DNA of 64,000 nt from Paenilisteria riparia FSL S10-1204 (GTDB lineage Bacteria > Bacillota > Bacilli > Lactobacillales > Listeriaceae), in assembly GCF_000525995.1 (NCBI RefSeq), contig NZ_AODL01000033.1, positions 20,000 through 83,999 on the forward strand, given 5' to 3'. The notes under the pieces were generated by a model, which was given only the letters and a program-made list of their open reading frames with translations, did no database searches and was not told the DNA's origin. Shown here piece by piece: positions 17,264 to 25,622 of the stretch (positions are counted from its first letter, which is position 1; every line of letters begins with the position of its first letter). Both the position numbers and the translations under genes were made by a program.

Positions 17264-17386
17264 GAAAAGGAAGCCATGCGCTAACATGACTTCCTAGTGC
17301 AAACACCATTTAAGATGGTGACAGCCATATGTGAATTTTTTAAAATCCGCCTAGCCGTCAAGCTTATGGGTGGATTTTATTTTTTG
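17264..17386 (+). ncRNA. Putative type I antitoxin RNA
   Basis: A short transcript is expected from the promoter at 17229 to the hairpin formed by 17342-17351 (AAAATCCGCC) and 17368-17378, followed by a T-rich run. No ORF with a ribosome site lies in it. It runs opposite to, and overlaps, the 3' untranslated part and the last codons of the toxin gene on the minus strand, the arrangement of type I toxin-antitoxin pairs. Ends are estimated. Confidence 0.55.
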
Positions 17387-17463
17387 TCATTTTTACTGTT
17401 CATAATCGCCACAATTAGTGCCGCAAAAGCGATTATAATTGTAAGACTTTCGAAAACAGTCAT
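17377..17463 (-). CDS. Small membrane toxin, putative holin-like toxin family
   Basis: 28 codons. It starts MTVFESLTIIIAF, has a single hydrophobic helix and ends in a charged NSKNDKK tail. The MxVFE(S/A)L start, one helix and Lys-rich end are typical of the small holin-like toxins common in Firmicutes chromosomes. The transcript appears to end at a second hairpin (17270-17295, read on the minus strand, followed by T residues), so nearly all its 3' part is covered by the opposing RNA. A small upstream ORF ends 2 bases before its ATG, suggesting coupled translation. Family assignment is by eye. Confidence 0.6.
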   Translation of the reverse strand: MTVFESLTIIIAFAALIVAIMNSKNDKK

Positions 17464-17465
17464 GC

Positions 17466-17516
17466 TTAGTCTTTTCCAGGAGAAACCATCAATAACATGG
17501 CACCACCTACTTTCAT
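17466..17516 (-). CDS. Leader ORF of 16 codons upstream of the toxin
   Basis: Reads MKVGGAMLLMVSPGKD and ends in TAA 2 bases before the toxin ATG. The toxin itself has only a weak ribosome site, so reading this ORF may deliver ribosomes to it. Whether the peptide has a role of its own is unknown. Confidence 0.35.
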   Translation of the reverse strand: MKVGGAMLLMVSPGKD

Positions 17517-17559
17517 ATAAAGAAGGCTGCCAACCACCATAAACTCGTTTGCATTGTTT

Positions 17560-17588
17560 AGTATATCATAAAAATGAGTTGCTTTTAA
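17560..17588 (-). promoter_or_regulatory. Extended -10 promoter of the toxin mRNA
   Basis: On the minus strand TGATATACT gives an extended -10 (TATACT at 17565-17560). A weak -35 (TTAAAA) lies 17 bases upstream. Transcription would start near 17553 and run towards 17266. Confidence 0.45.
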
Positions 17589-17777
17589 AGCAATGATGAA
17601 ACGCATTTTGTTGCGGAAGTCGTTAGTGGGTATTGTTTATCTGATAAAGTGAAAAAAGTCCACAAAATGGTTCTAAATTCTATATAATAACAGGTAATTG
17701 TTAACAAAATAGACATACAAATGATAACGTTTACATGGTATAATATAGTCTAATCTTAAAAAAGGAGTGGATGAGAA

Positions 17778-18053
17778 ATGAAAAAGATTCTAGCGAGTAT
17801 GATGATGGTGGCAGTTCTGGCTGTAGGGTTTGTTGGTGCATCGGGAGTAGTCAATGAACAAAAAGTAGAGGCGGCAGCGGCTACTAAATTATATGTAACT
17901 GTCAACTATACATCACAGATACAATATAGTTCACTGAGTACTACGTATAAAGCAAATGGTTATACTTATAAAGGGACAGTCTATAATTCAAAGGCCCCAG
18001 CATGTTATGCGAAAGCTGTTACTAATACTTACTCTGGCTGGGTGTATAGATAA
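17778..18053 (+). CDS. Small secreted protein, unknown family
   Basis: 91 residues. Residues 1-33 are a signal peptide cleaved near VEAAAA, leaving a mature part of about 58 residues rich in Tyr, Thr, Ser and Lys with one Cys and one central Trp near the end (YSGWVYR). No lipobox or sorting signal. ATG at 17778 follows AAAGGAGTGG. The Tyr/Thr-rich, beta-prone, cationic sequence would suit a small extracellular effector or bacteriocin-like peptide, but nothing proves it. The same frame stays open for 38 codons after the stop (to 18170), ending in a cationic stretch. Confidence 0.6.
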   Translation: MKKILASMMMVAVLAVGFVGASGVVNEQKVEAAAATKLYVTVNYTSQIQYSSLSTTYKANGYTYKGTVYNSKAPACYAKAVTNTYSGWVYR

Positions 18054-18196
18054 GTCAAAGCTCGCAAAGGAATAGGCCAAGATATAACTAGTGTAGCAAG
18101 ACGAAGTAAAAAAGAAAACCCTATACAAGAGGTTTCAAAAACTATACAATTTGTTAGATTCGGTTTATGAGCGATAGCATATTTTTTGCATAAACG

Positions 18197-18266
18197 AAAA
18201 AACATACTTAGATTAAGTAGTTAAGACCGCGGCCATGATCTTAACTACTTATCTTAGTATGTTTTT
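18197..18266. terminator. Long bidirectional terminator
   Basis: A near-perfect inverted repeat of about 28 bp per arm (ACATACTTAGATTAAGTAGT and its mirror), flanked by A and T runs. It closes both the small secreted protein region (plus) and the CPBP gene (minus), whose stop codon touches it. Confidence 0.85.
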
Positions 18267-18900
18267 ATCGTAATAATATTGGTAAAAAAGAAATTATATC
18301 AAAAGACATGTGTACTAACCATGTCACCCAAACTGAATTACTTTTCTTAAATAGATAATTCAATATCAAACGGCTAGGGATAATCGTAAATAAACATTGC
18401 AGTAAGTTATAATCATACGCAGGCAAATGCCAAACTGCGAATAAAACAGAGCAGAGGAGTGTCGCTTGCCAGAACTTCCAGCCAAGCTTTTTCCATGCGG
18501 CGTAAAGGACGGCAATAGACAGCAATTCCTCACCCATTAGCATGAAAGGGATATGCTTAATAACGTAGCTCCAACTCAGAACATTTTCAACACTATTTCC
18601 TGTGTGTCCGCCAGCCATAATTGACCAGAGTCTTCCAACCAATAAACCTACTATAAATAAGAATGGAATCCCAATTAGCAACCATTTAAAGCTAAAGTGC
18701 TTAAACCAATCCAAGAATTCATTTTTCAGTAGTAGTAAAAGTACGATAAACATAATGACAACATTGAAATACATGCCAACAATTTCTAGCACAGCAACAT
18801 TTAAAAAAACATAAGGTAGTAATTGGTAAGACAGGCCTACGAGTATTGTAATCAAAATGAGTATATAGCCTTGTTTCCGGTTAATAAGAGTATTTTCCAT
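18265..18900 (-). CDS. CPBP family intramembrane protein
   Basis: About 211 residues with six or seven membrane segments. It has the three motifs of CPBP/Abi intramembrane proteases: a Glu pair in LMGEELLSIA, FAVWHLPAYD, and a late HMSFDIISF stretch. The first motif lacks the usual downstream Arg. Family members process prenylated or peptide substrates or give self-immunity to bacteriocins. Lying beside a small secreted protein, an immunity-like role is possible but unproved. The start at 18900 is preceded by AAAAGGAGA. Confidence 0.7.
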   Translation of the reverse strand: MENTLINRKQGYILILITILVGLSYQLLPYVFLNVAVLEIVGMYFNVVIMFIVLLLLLKNEFLDWFKHFSFKWLLIGIPFLFIVGLLVGRLWSIMAGGHTGNSVENVLSWSYVIKHIPFMLMGEELLSIAVLYAAWKKLGWKFWQATLLCSVLFAVWHLPAYDYNLLQCLFTIIPSRLILNYLFKKSNSVWVTWLVHMSFDIISFLPILLR

Positions 18901-19119
18901 TTAACTATCTCCTTTTGGCTCTTGTTCAGTAGTAAGTACCCTCTAAACAAAGATAAGAAACCATCGCTGCAGCCCGAACTGAAGCAGAAATGGTTCCCTA
19001 ACATAACAGTTAAGTAATATGGGGAATTAGCAATAACTGAAACGCTAAGTAAAGTATAAGCGATGTATGGAATAAATGCTGTGGATAAAAGATGAAATAA
19101 TAAAGATGAAATCATGGAA

Positions 19120-19133
19120 TGAGAACGCTTTCT
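19120..19133 (+). promoter_or_regulatory. cre-like site (CcpA)
   Basis: TGAGAACGCTTTCT matches the catabolite-responsive element TGWAARCGYTWNCW at 13 of 14 positions. No sugar gene starts next to it. Confidence 0.4.
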
Positions 19134-19168
19134 GAAGCGTCTTTCATGTATTTGCTCTTACTTTCCTA

Positions 19169-19182
19169 AGGAAGCGCTTCTA
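19169..19182 (-). promoter_or_regulatory. Weaker cre-like palindrome
   Basis: On the minus strand TAGAAGCGCTTCCT fits the cre consensus at 12 of 14 positions around a perfect GAAGCGCTTC core. It lies 36 bases from the site at 19120. Confidence 0.3.
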
Positions 19183-19510
19183 TATAGGAAAAATCATACA
19201 AATGTTCACGAATTATCTACAGACACGAATATGAAAATCCGATAGAATAAAGGAGTACCTCATCCCACAGGTACATCTCAGAGTACATCTCATGAGTAAA
19301 GAAAGGGCGGAGTATCTGTTGAAGGAACTTCGTCTCTTTTTGTTTTATAAAGGTATTGCCTGATGTTTGTCTCTGGGAGATTGGATTGAAACTTCGCGCG
19401 GATGCATATCGTGAATTATTAAGAGTTGCAAGATTGAGGTTTGCATTCATCAGCTAGGAAGTCGTTGCTTATTAAGTATTTATCGAATTTGGAAAAATAC
19501 GGCATGGAAA

Positions 19511-20482
19511 CTAGCGGTTTTGTTCACGGAATTGCTTTGGAGTCATGTGGTAATGATGTTTGAATTGTTTGAAGAAGAAGCTGGGTGAGCCATATCCGGC
19601 TTCTTCGGCGATGTCTTCTAATTTTTTGTCTGTATAAAGTAGTAAATGTGTCGCGTGATGGAGTTTTTGTTGGCTAATTAAATCTGTTAATGTTTTACCA
19701 GTTTCTTTACGTAGTTTATTACTTAAATAATTTTTATTGAAGCCAAAATGTGTGGCCATCTCAGCAAGTGTTAGCGTTTTGTAATTATCTTCTATGTATT
19801 CGAGCATCGGAAATAAAGTTGCGTTTTCCGAAGTACGTATTTGATATTCTTTGTTTTCATGAAAAACTCGAGCCAATTCCATAAAAATAACCGCTAAATA
19901 ATGATTTATCATCTCATTTGAGTAATCTTTTGGATCGAAAAATTCGATGAAGATAAGTTTCATTACGAGTTGCAGATGATTGTTATTTTGTGCATCAAAG
20001 CGGATAAAATGATCTTTCGTGCTACTGGAGAGCGCTGCGGAAAGCAGGAAATCAGACACGATGCTTTTATTGCTTTCCAATGTTTTGATAAATGTTGTTT
20101 TGACGGTTTCACTGCGGAAAATAATGTTTAGTAAAATATCGTTTTCGCCCATTTCGGCTATACTATGACTTGTATTTTGATCGAAAAGGCAGAATTGTCC
20201 TTGTGTGAATATATATTCTTTGCCATTAATAATCTGTTTTGAAGTACCAGAATAAATGTAATTTAGCTCAATAAATTGATGCGTATGTGTAGGCATTTCT
20301 GCAAACCGATGATGTTTATTAATGAAAATATCATTTTGGCTAAAAAAGGGCGCGTCAGGCATGATAACTTTGTCTTGTTGTTTATGCACTTTAATATCAT
20401 TAATGTTTTGATGGCTAATTCGTTGTTGTTTTTCAATGGTATCGTGCATTCGTAAAAACTGATCTAACTCTTCAAAATCCAT
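19511..20482 (-). CDS. AraC-family regulator with N-terminal cupin
   Basis: 323 residues. An N-terminal cupin-type sensor (HTHQFIELNYIYSG ... GQFCLFDQNTSH) is followed by a C-terminal double helix-turn-helix (LAEMATHFGFNKNYLSNKL and LEDIAEEAGYGSPSFFFKQF ... TPKQFR). I place the start at ATG 20482, ten bases after GAAAGGAG; in-frame codons further up overlap the preceding gene. As the last gene of the operon with a GH78 enzyme and a GPH transporter, it probably activates that operon when a rhamnoside is present. Confidence 0.85.
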   Translation of the reverse strand: MDFEELDQFLRMHDTIEKQQRISHQNINDIKVHKQQDKVIMPDAPFFSQNDIFINKHHRFAEMPTHTHQFIELNYIYSGTSKQIINGKEYIFTQGQFCLFDQNTSHSIAEMGENDILLNIIFRSETVKTTFIKTLESNKSIVSDFLLSAALSSSTKDHFIRFDAQNNNHLQLVMKLIFIEFFDPKDYSNEMINHYLAVIFMELARVFHENKEYQIRTSENATLFPMLEYIEDNYKTLTLAEMATHFGFNKNYLSNKLRKETGKTLTDLISQQKLHHATHLLLYTDKKLEDIAEEAGYGSPSFFFKQFKHHYHMTPKQFREQNR

Positions 20483-20498
20483 AGCTAACGCGCTCCTT

Positions 20499-22067
20499 TC
20501 ATAAGTTATATTTTCGGATAAAATAGGCTGGCGTGCAGCTCCATGCGTGACAATAGGAGTTGATAAGGTGGCTTCCATACGGTGAGAATGATAAATCGTT
20601 CGGTTTAAAAAGTTCCCAAAATGTGTCGGCGCCTTGATGTAGCATATCCCCCCAATACCCGACTAGCACTTGTTTGGCGGCTTCTTTATTGCCTACTTTT
20701 AACCAAGCTTCTACGAGAAAATGATGGGCAAATGGTGTTGTTAGACCGATTTCTGGCGCCAAATCTTGTGTTCGTTTTAGCAATGCTTCCGCTTCATTAC
20801 TTGGTAAGATACCTGCTAATACCATCCAAATTTGGCCATGCCATGAAATCTGCCGGCTGGAACTACTAACAAATATTTTTTGCTCGGAATCCCAAAGATG
20901 TTTTTGTGCGGCTTTGGTAGTGTTTTCAAGTAGTGCTGTTAGTTTTTTTGTGCTTTCTGAATGAAGGATTTTTGCGAGACTAATTGCTTGTTTTAACGTG
21001 AAGATGATGAGGCCTTGGATAGGCACTTGTTTTTCTAGTTTGTCGTTCCAATCTATAAAAGCCCACCAATATGGCTGCTCTACTGCTAAATAGCGTTCAT
21101 CTAGCAATGTTTCTGCAAATCGAATTTGATCTAAGGCGACCGGCCATAATTCTGTTAATGTGTCGATATCGCCAGTCGCATGATAATAATCGTGCAGCGT
21201 CGTCATGAAATAGAGCGCGTAGTCAGCTAAATACGTATCGTCAGGAATTGGCTCAGGCTCAATGAATAGATTTGCTGCCACTCGCCCATTCGCATCTGTT
21301 AAACCGGCGAACAAATACAAACAACGCTTCACTAAATCTTGATTTTGAAAAGTCTCATAGTTTGTTTGCGCTTGCAAGTATAAATCACCTAACCATAAAC
21401 GTCGGTCTCGCTTCGGTCCATCTTCAAACACATCCTGCATACAATCATGCAATGTTTTCACGCTAACATCATCTAGTTTCTGAAAAAAATCACTCGTATT
21501 GGGGCGCTCTTTTAGGTTATGTGTATTCGCGGAACTTATCATCTTTATTTTAACATGTTGTAGCACTACTTTGTATTTTGGTGATGAATCAATAACTTCT
21601 ATTTTCAAATAACGAAAGCTGTAACGGCGCGCCATATCAAGCGTATGTGGCAATACATCCACATGATAATGCGCTTCTTGAAGCCAAGATTTACTCAACC
21701 AGCCATCATAACTAGCAAACGGCTCAGCAATCTCGACGGGCATTTCGCCAAAAGTAAGTTTTAAATAAAGTGGCGCATCGGGAGGACTTCCAATTGGTAA
21801 AATGGAAAGACTCGGAAAACCAACAACATGTTCACCAAAATCAATCGTAATGCTATCACCTTGTCCAAGCACATAATTCTCTAAATCTTGAATCGGCGCA
21901 ATTTGGCGCATTTTCCAACCGTGAATCATAGACGCATCAGCCTCAACTTCCACGATACTTTTTGCCGCAACATTCTTATGTAGCAACGGCTTGCGCAATT
22001 GTTCGGCCTTTTTTAGAAATGCTATATTTTTTTTAATAATAACATCCTCGTTCACTTGTATATTCAC
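20499..22067 (-). CDS. GH78 alpha-L-rhamnosidase-like glycoside hydrolase
   Basis: 522 residues with no signal peptide, so cytoplasmic. An N-terminal beta-sandwich (about 50-190) is followed by an (alpha/alpha)6 barrel. EDGPKRDRRLWLGD is the GH78-type acid-rich catalytic loop, followed by YLADYALYF, YWWAFIDWN and a C-terminal CHAWSCTPAYF. It is shorter than typical GH78 enzymes (700-1000) because the usual N-terminal modules are absent. It should release rhamnose or a similar 6-deoxy sugar from glycosides brought in by the transporter at 22083. GTG at 22067 follows AGAGG. It is 15 bases from the transporter stop and 16 bases from the AraC start. Confidence 0.75.
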   Translation of the reverse strand: MNIQVNEDVIIKKNIAFLKKAEQLRKPLLHKNVAAKSIVEVEADASMIHGWKMRQIAPIQDLENYVLGQGDSITIDFGEHVVGFPSLSILPIGSPPDAPLYLKLTFGEMPVEIAEPFASYDGWLSKSWLQEAHYHVDVLPHTLDMARRYSFRYLKIEVIDSSPKYKVVLQHVKIKMISSANTHNLKERPNTSDFFQKLDDVSVKTLHDCMQDVFEDGPKRDRRLWLGDLYLQAQTNYETFQNQDLVKRCLYLFAGLTDANGRVAANLFIEPEPIPDDTYLADYALYFMTTLHDYYHATGDIDTLTELWPVALDQIRFAETLLDERYLAVEQPYWWAFIDWNDKLEKQVPIQGLIIFTLKQAISLAKILHSESTKKLTALLENTTKAAQKHLWDSEQKIFVSSSSRQISWHGQIWMVLAGILPSNEAEALLKRTQDLAPEIGLTTPFAHHFLVEAWLKVGNKEAAKQVLVGYWGDMLHQGADTFWELFKPNDLSFSPYGSHLINSYCHAWSCTPAYFIRKYNL

Positions 22068-22082
22068 ATTAAAAACCTCTTT

Positions 22083-23441
22083 CTAATCTTCCAATAACCG
22101 CGCGTCGAGCTCTTTGCGGATTGCTGGGTATAATTTATCCAACTTATAAAACGACATAATAATCATGGAAAGTACGACTAAAATAGCTGGAATCACGAGA
22201 TAATTCAATTTTATGGCGAGTAGCGCATTTGTTGTCTGTGTCTGATTTGCAGCATAATGTCCCCAAGTTAAAACAATCCCAGAAATCGCACCTGCAACAG
22301 CCATTGCTACTTTTCCGATAAAACCATTGATTGCTGAAAGAATCCCAGCAGCACTAACGCCAGACTTCCATTCACCATAATCTACTGGATCAGCTTGCAT
22401 GGAGAAATAAATACTCTGCCTAAGCCCATGTCCCAGTGCGGCAATTACAGCCCCAATAAGTAATCCCGTTACATTCACATTTGCCCAAATCATAATAGCA
22501 AAACCAAGCAAATTCACAGTACTGGCAATCATAAACACAGTCCGTTTCAACATCCGCCCAGAGATCACTGGTGTAATGACCGTACCAACCATCGGAACGA
22601 GCGAGCCAATACCCGCCACAACTGCCGCCAAATCAGGTCTTCCAACATTGTACGTATAGTAATAAATCAATGAACCTTGCATAAAAAAGAATGAACCCCA
22701 CATAAATAAAATATTTACCGCAAAAATATACCATGGCTTGTTACCTTTCAGCGCTGAAAAAGTCTGTTTTACCGTCACTTTCTCCTGCTTCATCTTCACT
22801 TTTTCCTCGACATTGCGGAAAGTAAAGAAGAATAACAACGTTCCAACCACTGCAAAAATCACCATCGTCCAGAAAAATCCTTGTGCTTTCGAATCGCCGC
22901 CGAGCCAGCCGACTAACGGCAATGTCATAACACTAACAATCGTTGCTCCAACAAAGGAGAAAATCATTCGAACCGTTGCCAAAATCGTTCTTTCATTCGT
23001 ATCACTTGTTAAGCTAGGCAAAATCGAGGCCATTGGAATATTCACCATTGTATAAGCAAGAGATAAGCCTAAATATGTAATATAAGCATAAATCAGCTTG
23101 CCCGCAGGCCCAATATCAGGAACGTAAAATGCCAAAATCGCTAACAACCCGAAAGGAATCGCTCCCAGCAAGAAGTACGGTCTTGATTTTCCCCATTTAG
23201 TATTCGTTTTATCAATCAAAATCCCCATTAAAACATCAGCAACACCGTCAACGACACGAGTTACGAGAAATAAAACACTAACTTGCACCGCCGCTAGCCC
23301 AAAAATATCTGTATAAAAATACATTAAATAAAGCGTTATCATTTGCCAAATTAAATTACATGCTAAATCTGCTGAACCATAACCAATTCTTTGCCGCCAT
23401 TTAGAAATGCCTTTATGTTCTAAAGCTGTTGTACTTTCCAT
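22083..23441 (-). CDS. GPH-family sugar:cation symporter (MFS)
   Basis: 452 residues and twelve predicted membrane segments. The start, GYGSADLACNLIWQM, and the first cytoplasmic loop, RVVDGVADVLMGILIDKTNTKWGKSRPY, are diagnostic of glycoside-pentoside-hexuronide:cation symporters (MelB, XynB, YicJ). It is the first gene of the minus-strand operon and probably imports the rhamnoside or oligosaccharide cut by the GH78 enzyme. A cre-like site lies 50 bases upstream, which predicts repression by glucose through CcpA. ATG at 23441 follows GGGAGGAATTTC. Confidence 0.88.
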   Translation of the reverse strand: MESTTALEHKGISKWRQRIGYGSADLACNLIWQMITLYLMYFYTDIFGLAAVQVSVLFLVTRVVDGVADVLMGILIDKTNTKWGKSRPYFLLGAIPFGLLAILAFYVPDIGPAGKLIYAYITYLGLSLAYTMVNIPMASILPSLTSDTNERTILATVRMIFSFVGATIVSVMTLPLVGWLGGDSKAQGFFWTMVIFAVVGTLLFFFTFRNVEEKVKMKQEKVTVKQTFSALKGNKPWYIFAVNILFMWGSFFFMQGSLIYYYTYNVGRPDLAAVVAGIGSLVPMVGTVITPVISGRMLKRTVFMIASTVNLLGFAIMIWANVNVTGLLIGAVIAALGHGLRQSIYFSMQADPVDYGEWKSGVSAAGILSAINGFIGKVAMAVAGAISGIVLTWGHYAANQTQTTNALLAIKLNYLVIPAILVVLSMIIMSFYKLDKLYPAIRKELDARLLED

Positions 23442-23490
23442 TGAAATTCCTCCCGAACCAATATTTCAAGTCGCGCAACCTGTTCTTTAA

Positions 23491-23504
23491 TTAAAGCGCT
23501 TTCT
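23491..23504 (-). promoter_or_regulatory. cre-like site upstream of the rhamnoside operon
   Basis: TTAAAGCGCTTTCT around a perfect AAAGCGCTTT core matches the CcpA consensus at 13 of 14 positions and lies just upstream of the GPH transporter start. It supports catabolite control of the operon. Confidence 0.6.
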
Positions 23505-23992
23505 GAATGATGGAACAAGTGCATTTTTACATATGTTTATGCGTGATGTACAGGTGAGCCAGAGATTGATATGACTTAAACCTGCACAGAGGTATAGCAT
23601 CTGAAAGATTGTGAAATTTACGCAAAAAATGTAATCGCATACAAAAAAGAATATAATTACACGCGGCGAAATATATATAAAATCACAAACTTTTTCAGAA
23701 TGTAAATATACCTATATATTCTGTGAATGATATATTGAAATTTAAAACTTGTATAAGCTATTATCTATCAATGCCATTGAAATACTTTCTAAATTATAAG
23801 CGTTCTTATTTGGTATGAAGTTAGTGCGTGTGGTACAATTAAAATATGATAGCGGTTACATTGTGAATTTAAAAATGATGGTATTTGCACTAGTTTTACG
23901 GTATGATGGTTATAGACATTGTTTCACAAAGATTGGTGGTTTGACTCGACTGGTTCTTGTTAACCACGACAACAAATAAGGGGGAAATACAT

Positions 23993-25376
23993 ATGTCAGA
24001 AGGACAGACATTAGAAAGAGGTTTGAAGAATCGTCACGTACAGTTGATTGCCATTGGGGGCGCAATCGGAACGGGTCTGTTTCTCGGTTCAGGGAAATCG
24101 ATTCATTTAGCTGGGCCATCGATTCTTTTTGCCTACACAATTACTGGTATTATTTGTTTCTTGATTATGCGCGCACTTGGAGAATTACTGCTATCAAATT
24201 TAAATTACCACTCATTCGTCGATTTTGTATTTGATTATTTAGGAAATGGCGCCGCGTTTGTTACTGGTTGGACTTATTGGTTCTGCTGGATTTCTATCGC
24301 GATGGCGGATTTAACAGCGGTTGGGTTATATACCCAGTTTTGGTTTCCAAGCGTTGCACAGTGGGTGCCTGGTCTTATTGCTCTCGTTATTCTACTTGTT
24401 ATGAACCTTGCAACTGTTAAACTTTTCGGTGAAATGGAGTTTTGGTTTGCCTTAATTAAAGTTATCGCGATTTTGGCGCTTATTATTGGTGGTACTTTTA
24501 TGATAATCAAAGGATTTTCAACAGACGCTGGTGCATCAAGTTTTACAAACCTTTGGAGCCACGGCGGATGGTTTCCGAACGGAGCTTCAGGCTTCGTACT
24601 TTCTTTCCAAATGGTTGTTTTTGCTTTCGTTGGCATTGAGCTCGTGGGCTTGATGGCTGGTGAAACGAAAGATCCTGAGAAAGTTATTCCAAAAGCAATT
24701 AATAATATTCCAATTCGGATTATCATTTTCTATATTGGTGCTTTACTCGTGATTATGAGTATTTATCCATGGAATGACATTAACCCAGCGAAAAGCCCGT
24801 TCGTGCAAGTGTTTTCTGCGCTCGGAATCGCAGCTGCAGCTGGAATTGTTAACTTTGTCGTACTGACCTCAGCTGCATCAGCATGTAATAGTGCCGTTTT
24901 CAGTACAAGTCGTATGGTGTATTCACTAGCTAAAGAAAAGAACGCCCCATATCCAATGACAAAATTAACATCGCATAAAGTACCATCTAACGCATTGTTC
25001 TTCTCAACAATCGTTATCTTAATCGCGGTTATTCTAAACTACGTTATGCCAGAAGGAGTATTCACACTGATTACTAGTATTTCCACGGTCTGCTTCATTT
25101 TCATCTGGGGAATTACAGTTATCTGCCATCTGAAATACCGCAAAACACGTCCAGAACTTGCAGCAAAAAACCAAATTCAAAATGCCACTGTACCCAATTT
25201 CTAACTACTTAATTCTTCTGTTTTTGGCATTCATCCTTGTTGTTTTGGCGCTAGCAGAAGATACACGCGTAGCTTTGTTCGTAACGCCAGCTTGGTTTGC
25301 TCTAGTCACTGCGATTTATTTTATTCGTAAGTCGCGAGTGGAAAAACAGGAAGACAGTGCACCGAATTTAGACTAA
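23993..25376 (+). pseudogene. Amino-acid permease (APC family, CycA/YtnA-like), frameshifted near the end
   Basis: The frame from ATG 23993 (after AGGGGGAAATAC) encodes the APC signature IGGAIGTGLFLGSGKSI and about ten membrane segments up to LKYRKTRPELAAK. There a 6-A tract (25165-25170) shifts the frame to an early stop at 25204. The +1 frame continues KFKMPLYPISNYLILLF with the last two membrane segments to TAA at 25376. Removing one A gives a complete 460-residue protein. Relatives import D-serine, D-alanine, glycine or proline. The upstream 500 bases hold the cre site and no other gene. Confidence 0.8.
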
Positions 25377-25390
25377 ATAATACTTTTGAA

Positions 25391-25417
25391 GCCTCGTAAT
25401 TTTACGAGGTTTTTTTG
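25391..25417 (+). terminator. Terminator after the permease gene
   Basis: CCTCGTAA (25392-25399) pairs with TTACGAGG (25402-25409), followed by seven T. Confidence 0.85.
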
Positions 25418-25622
25418 TGTTTGAGAAAGCAGTTCTTGTCACAGAAAAACAAGCTCTGTCCCAAACGATGCGTAATTTTGACCAAATTGCGAAAAAATAT
25501 TGAGTTCATAAAGAAACTCTCTATAATGAAAATCAACAGGCTTACACAAAATGAAAGAAGTATGGTTTAGGTTATTAATTTATTTTGTGAAAAATATAGC
25601 AAGGTTAAAAAGGAGGACAAGC

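Larger units (their letters stand above)
18901..19510. other. Gene-poor stretch of about 600 bases
   Basis: Between the CPBP gene and the AraC gene I find no ORF with a convincing ribosome site or family. Two short minus-strand frames exist (87 and 77 codons) but look random. The stretch holds two palindromic, cre-like sites at 19120 and 19169. It may be what is left of a removed sugar gene. Confidence 0.4.

Noticed and set aside
18197..18266. Long inverted repeat as the end of an insertion sequence
   Set aside because: No transposase and no second copy; its place between convergent genes and its A/T flanks fit a bidirectional terminator.
19217..19450. 77-codon minus-strand ORF upstream of the CPBP gene
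   Set aside because: No ribosome site, random-looking composition and no match to any family I know.
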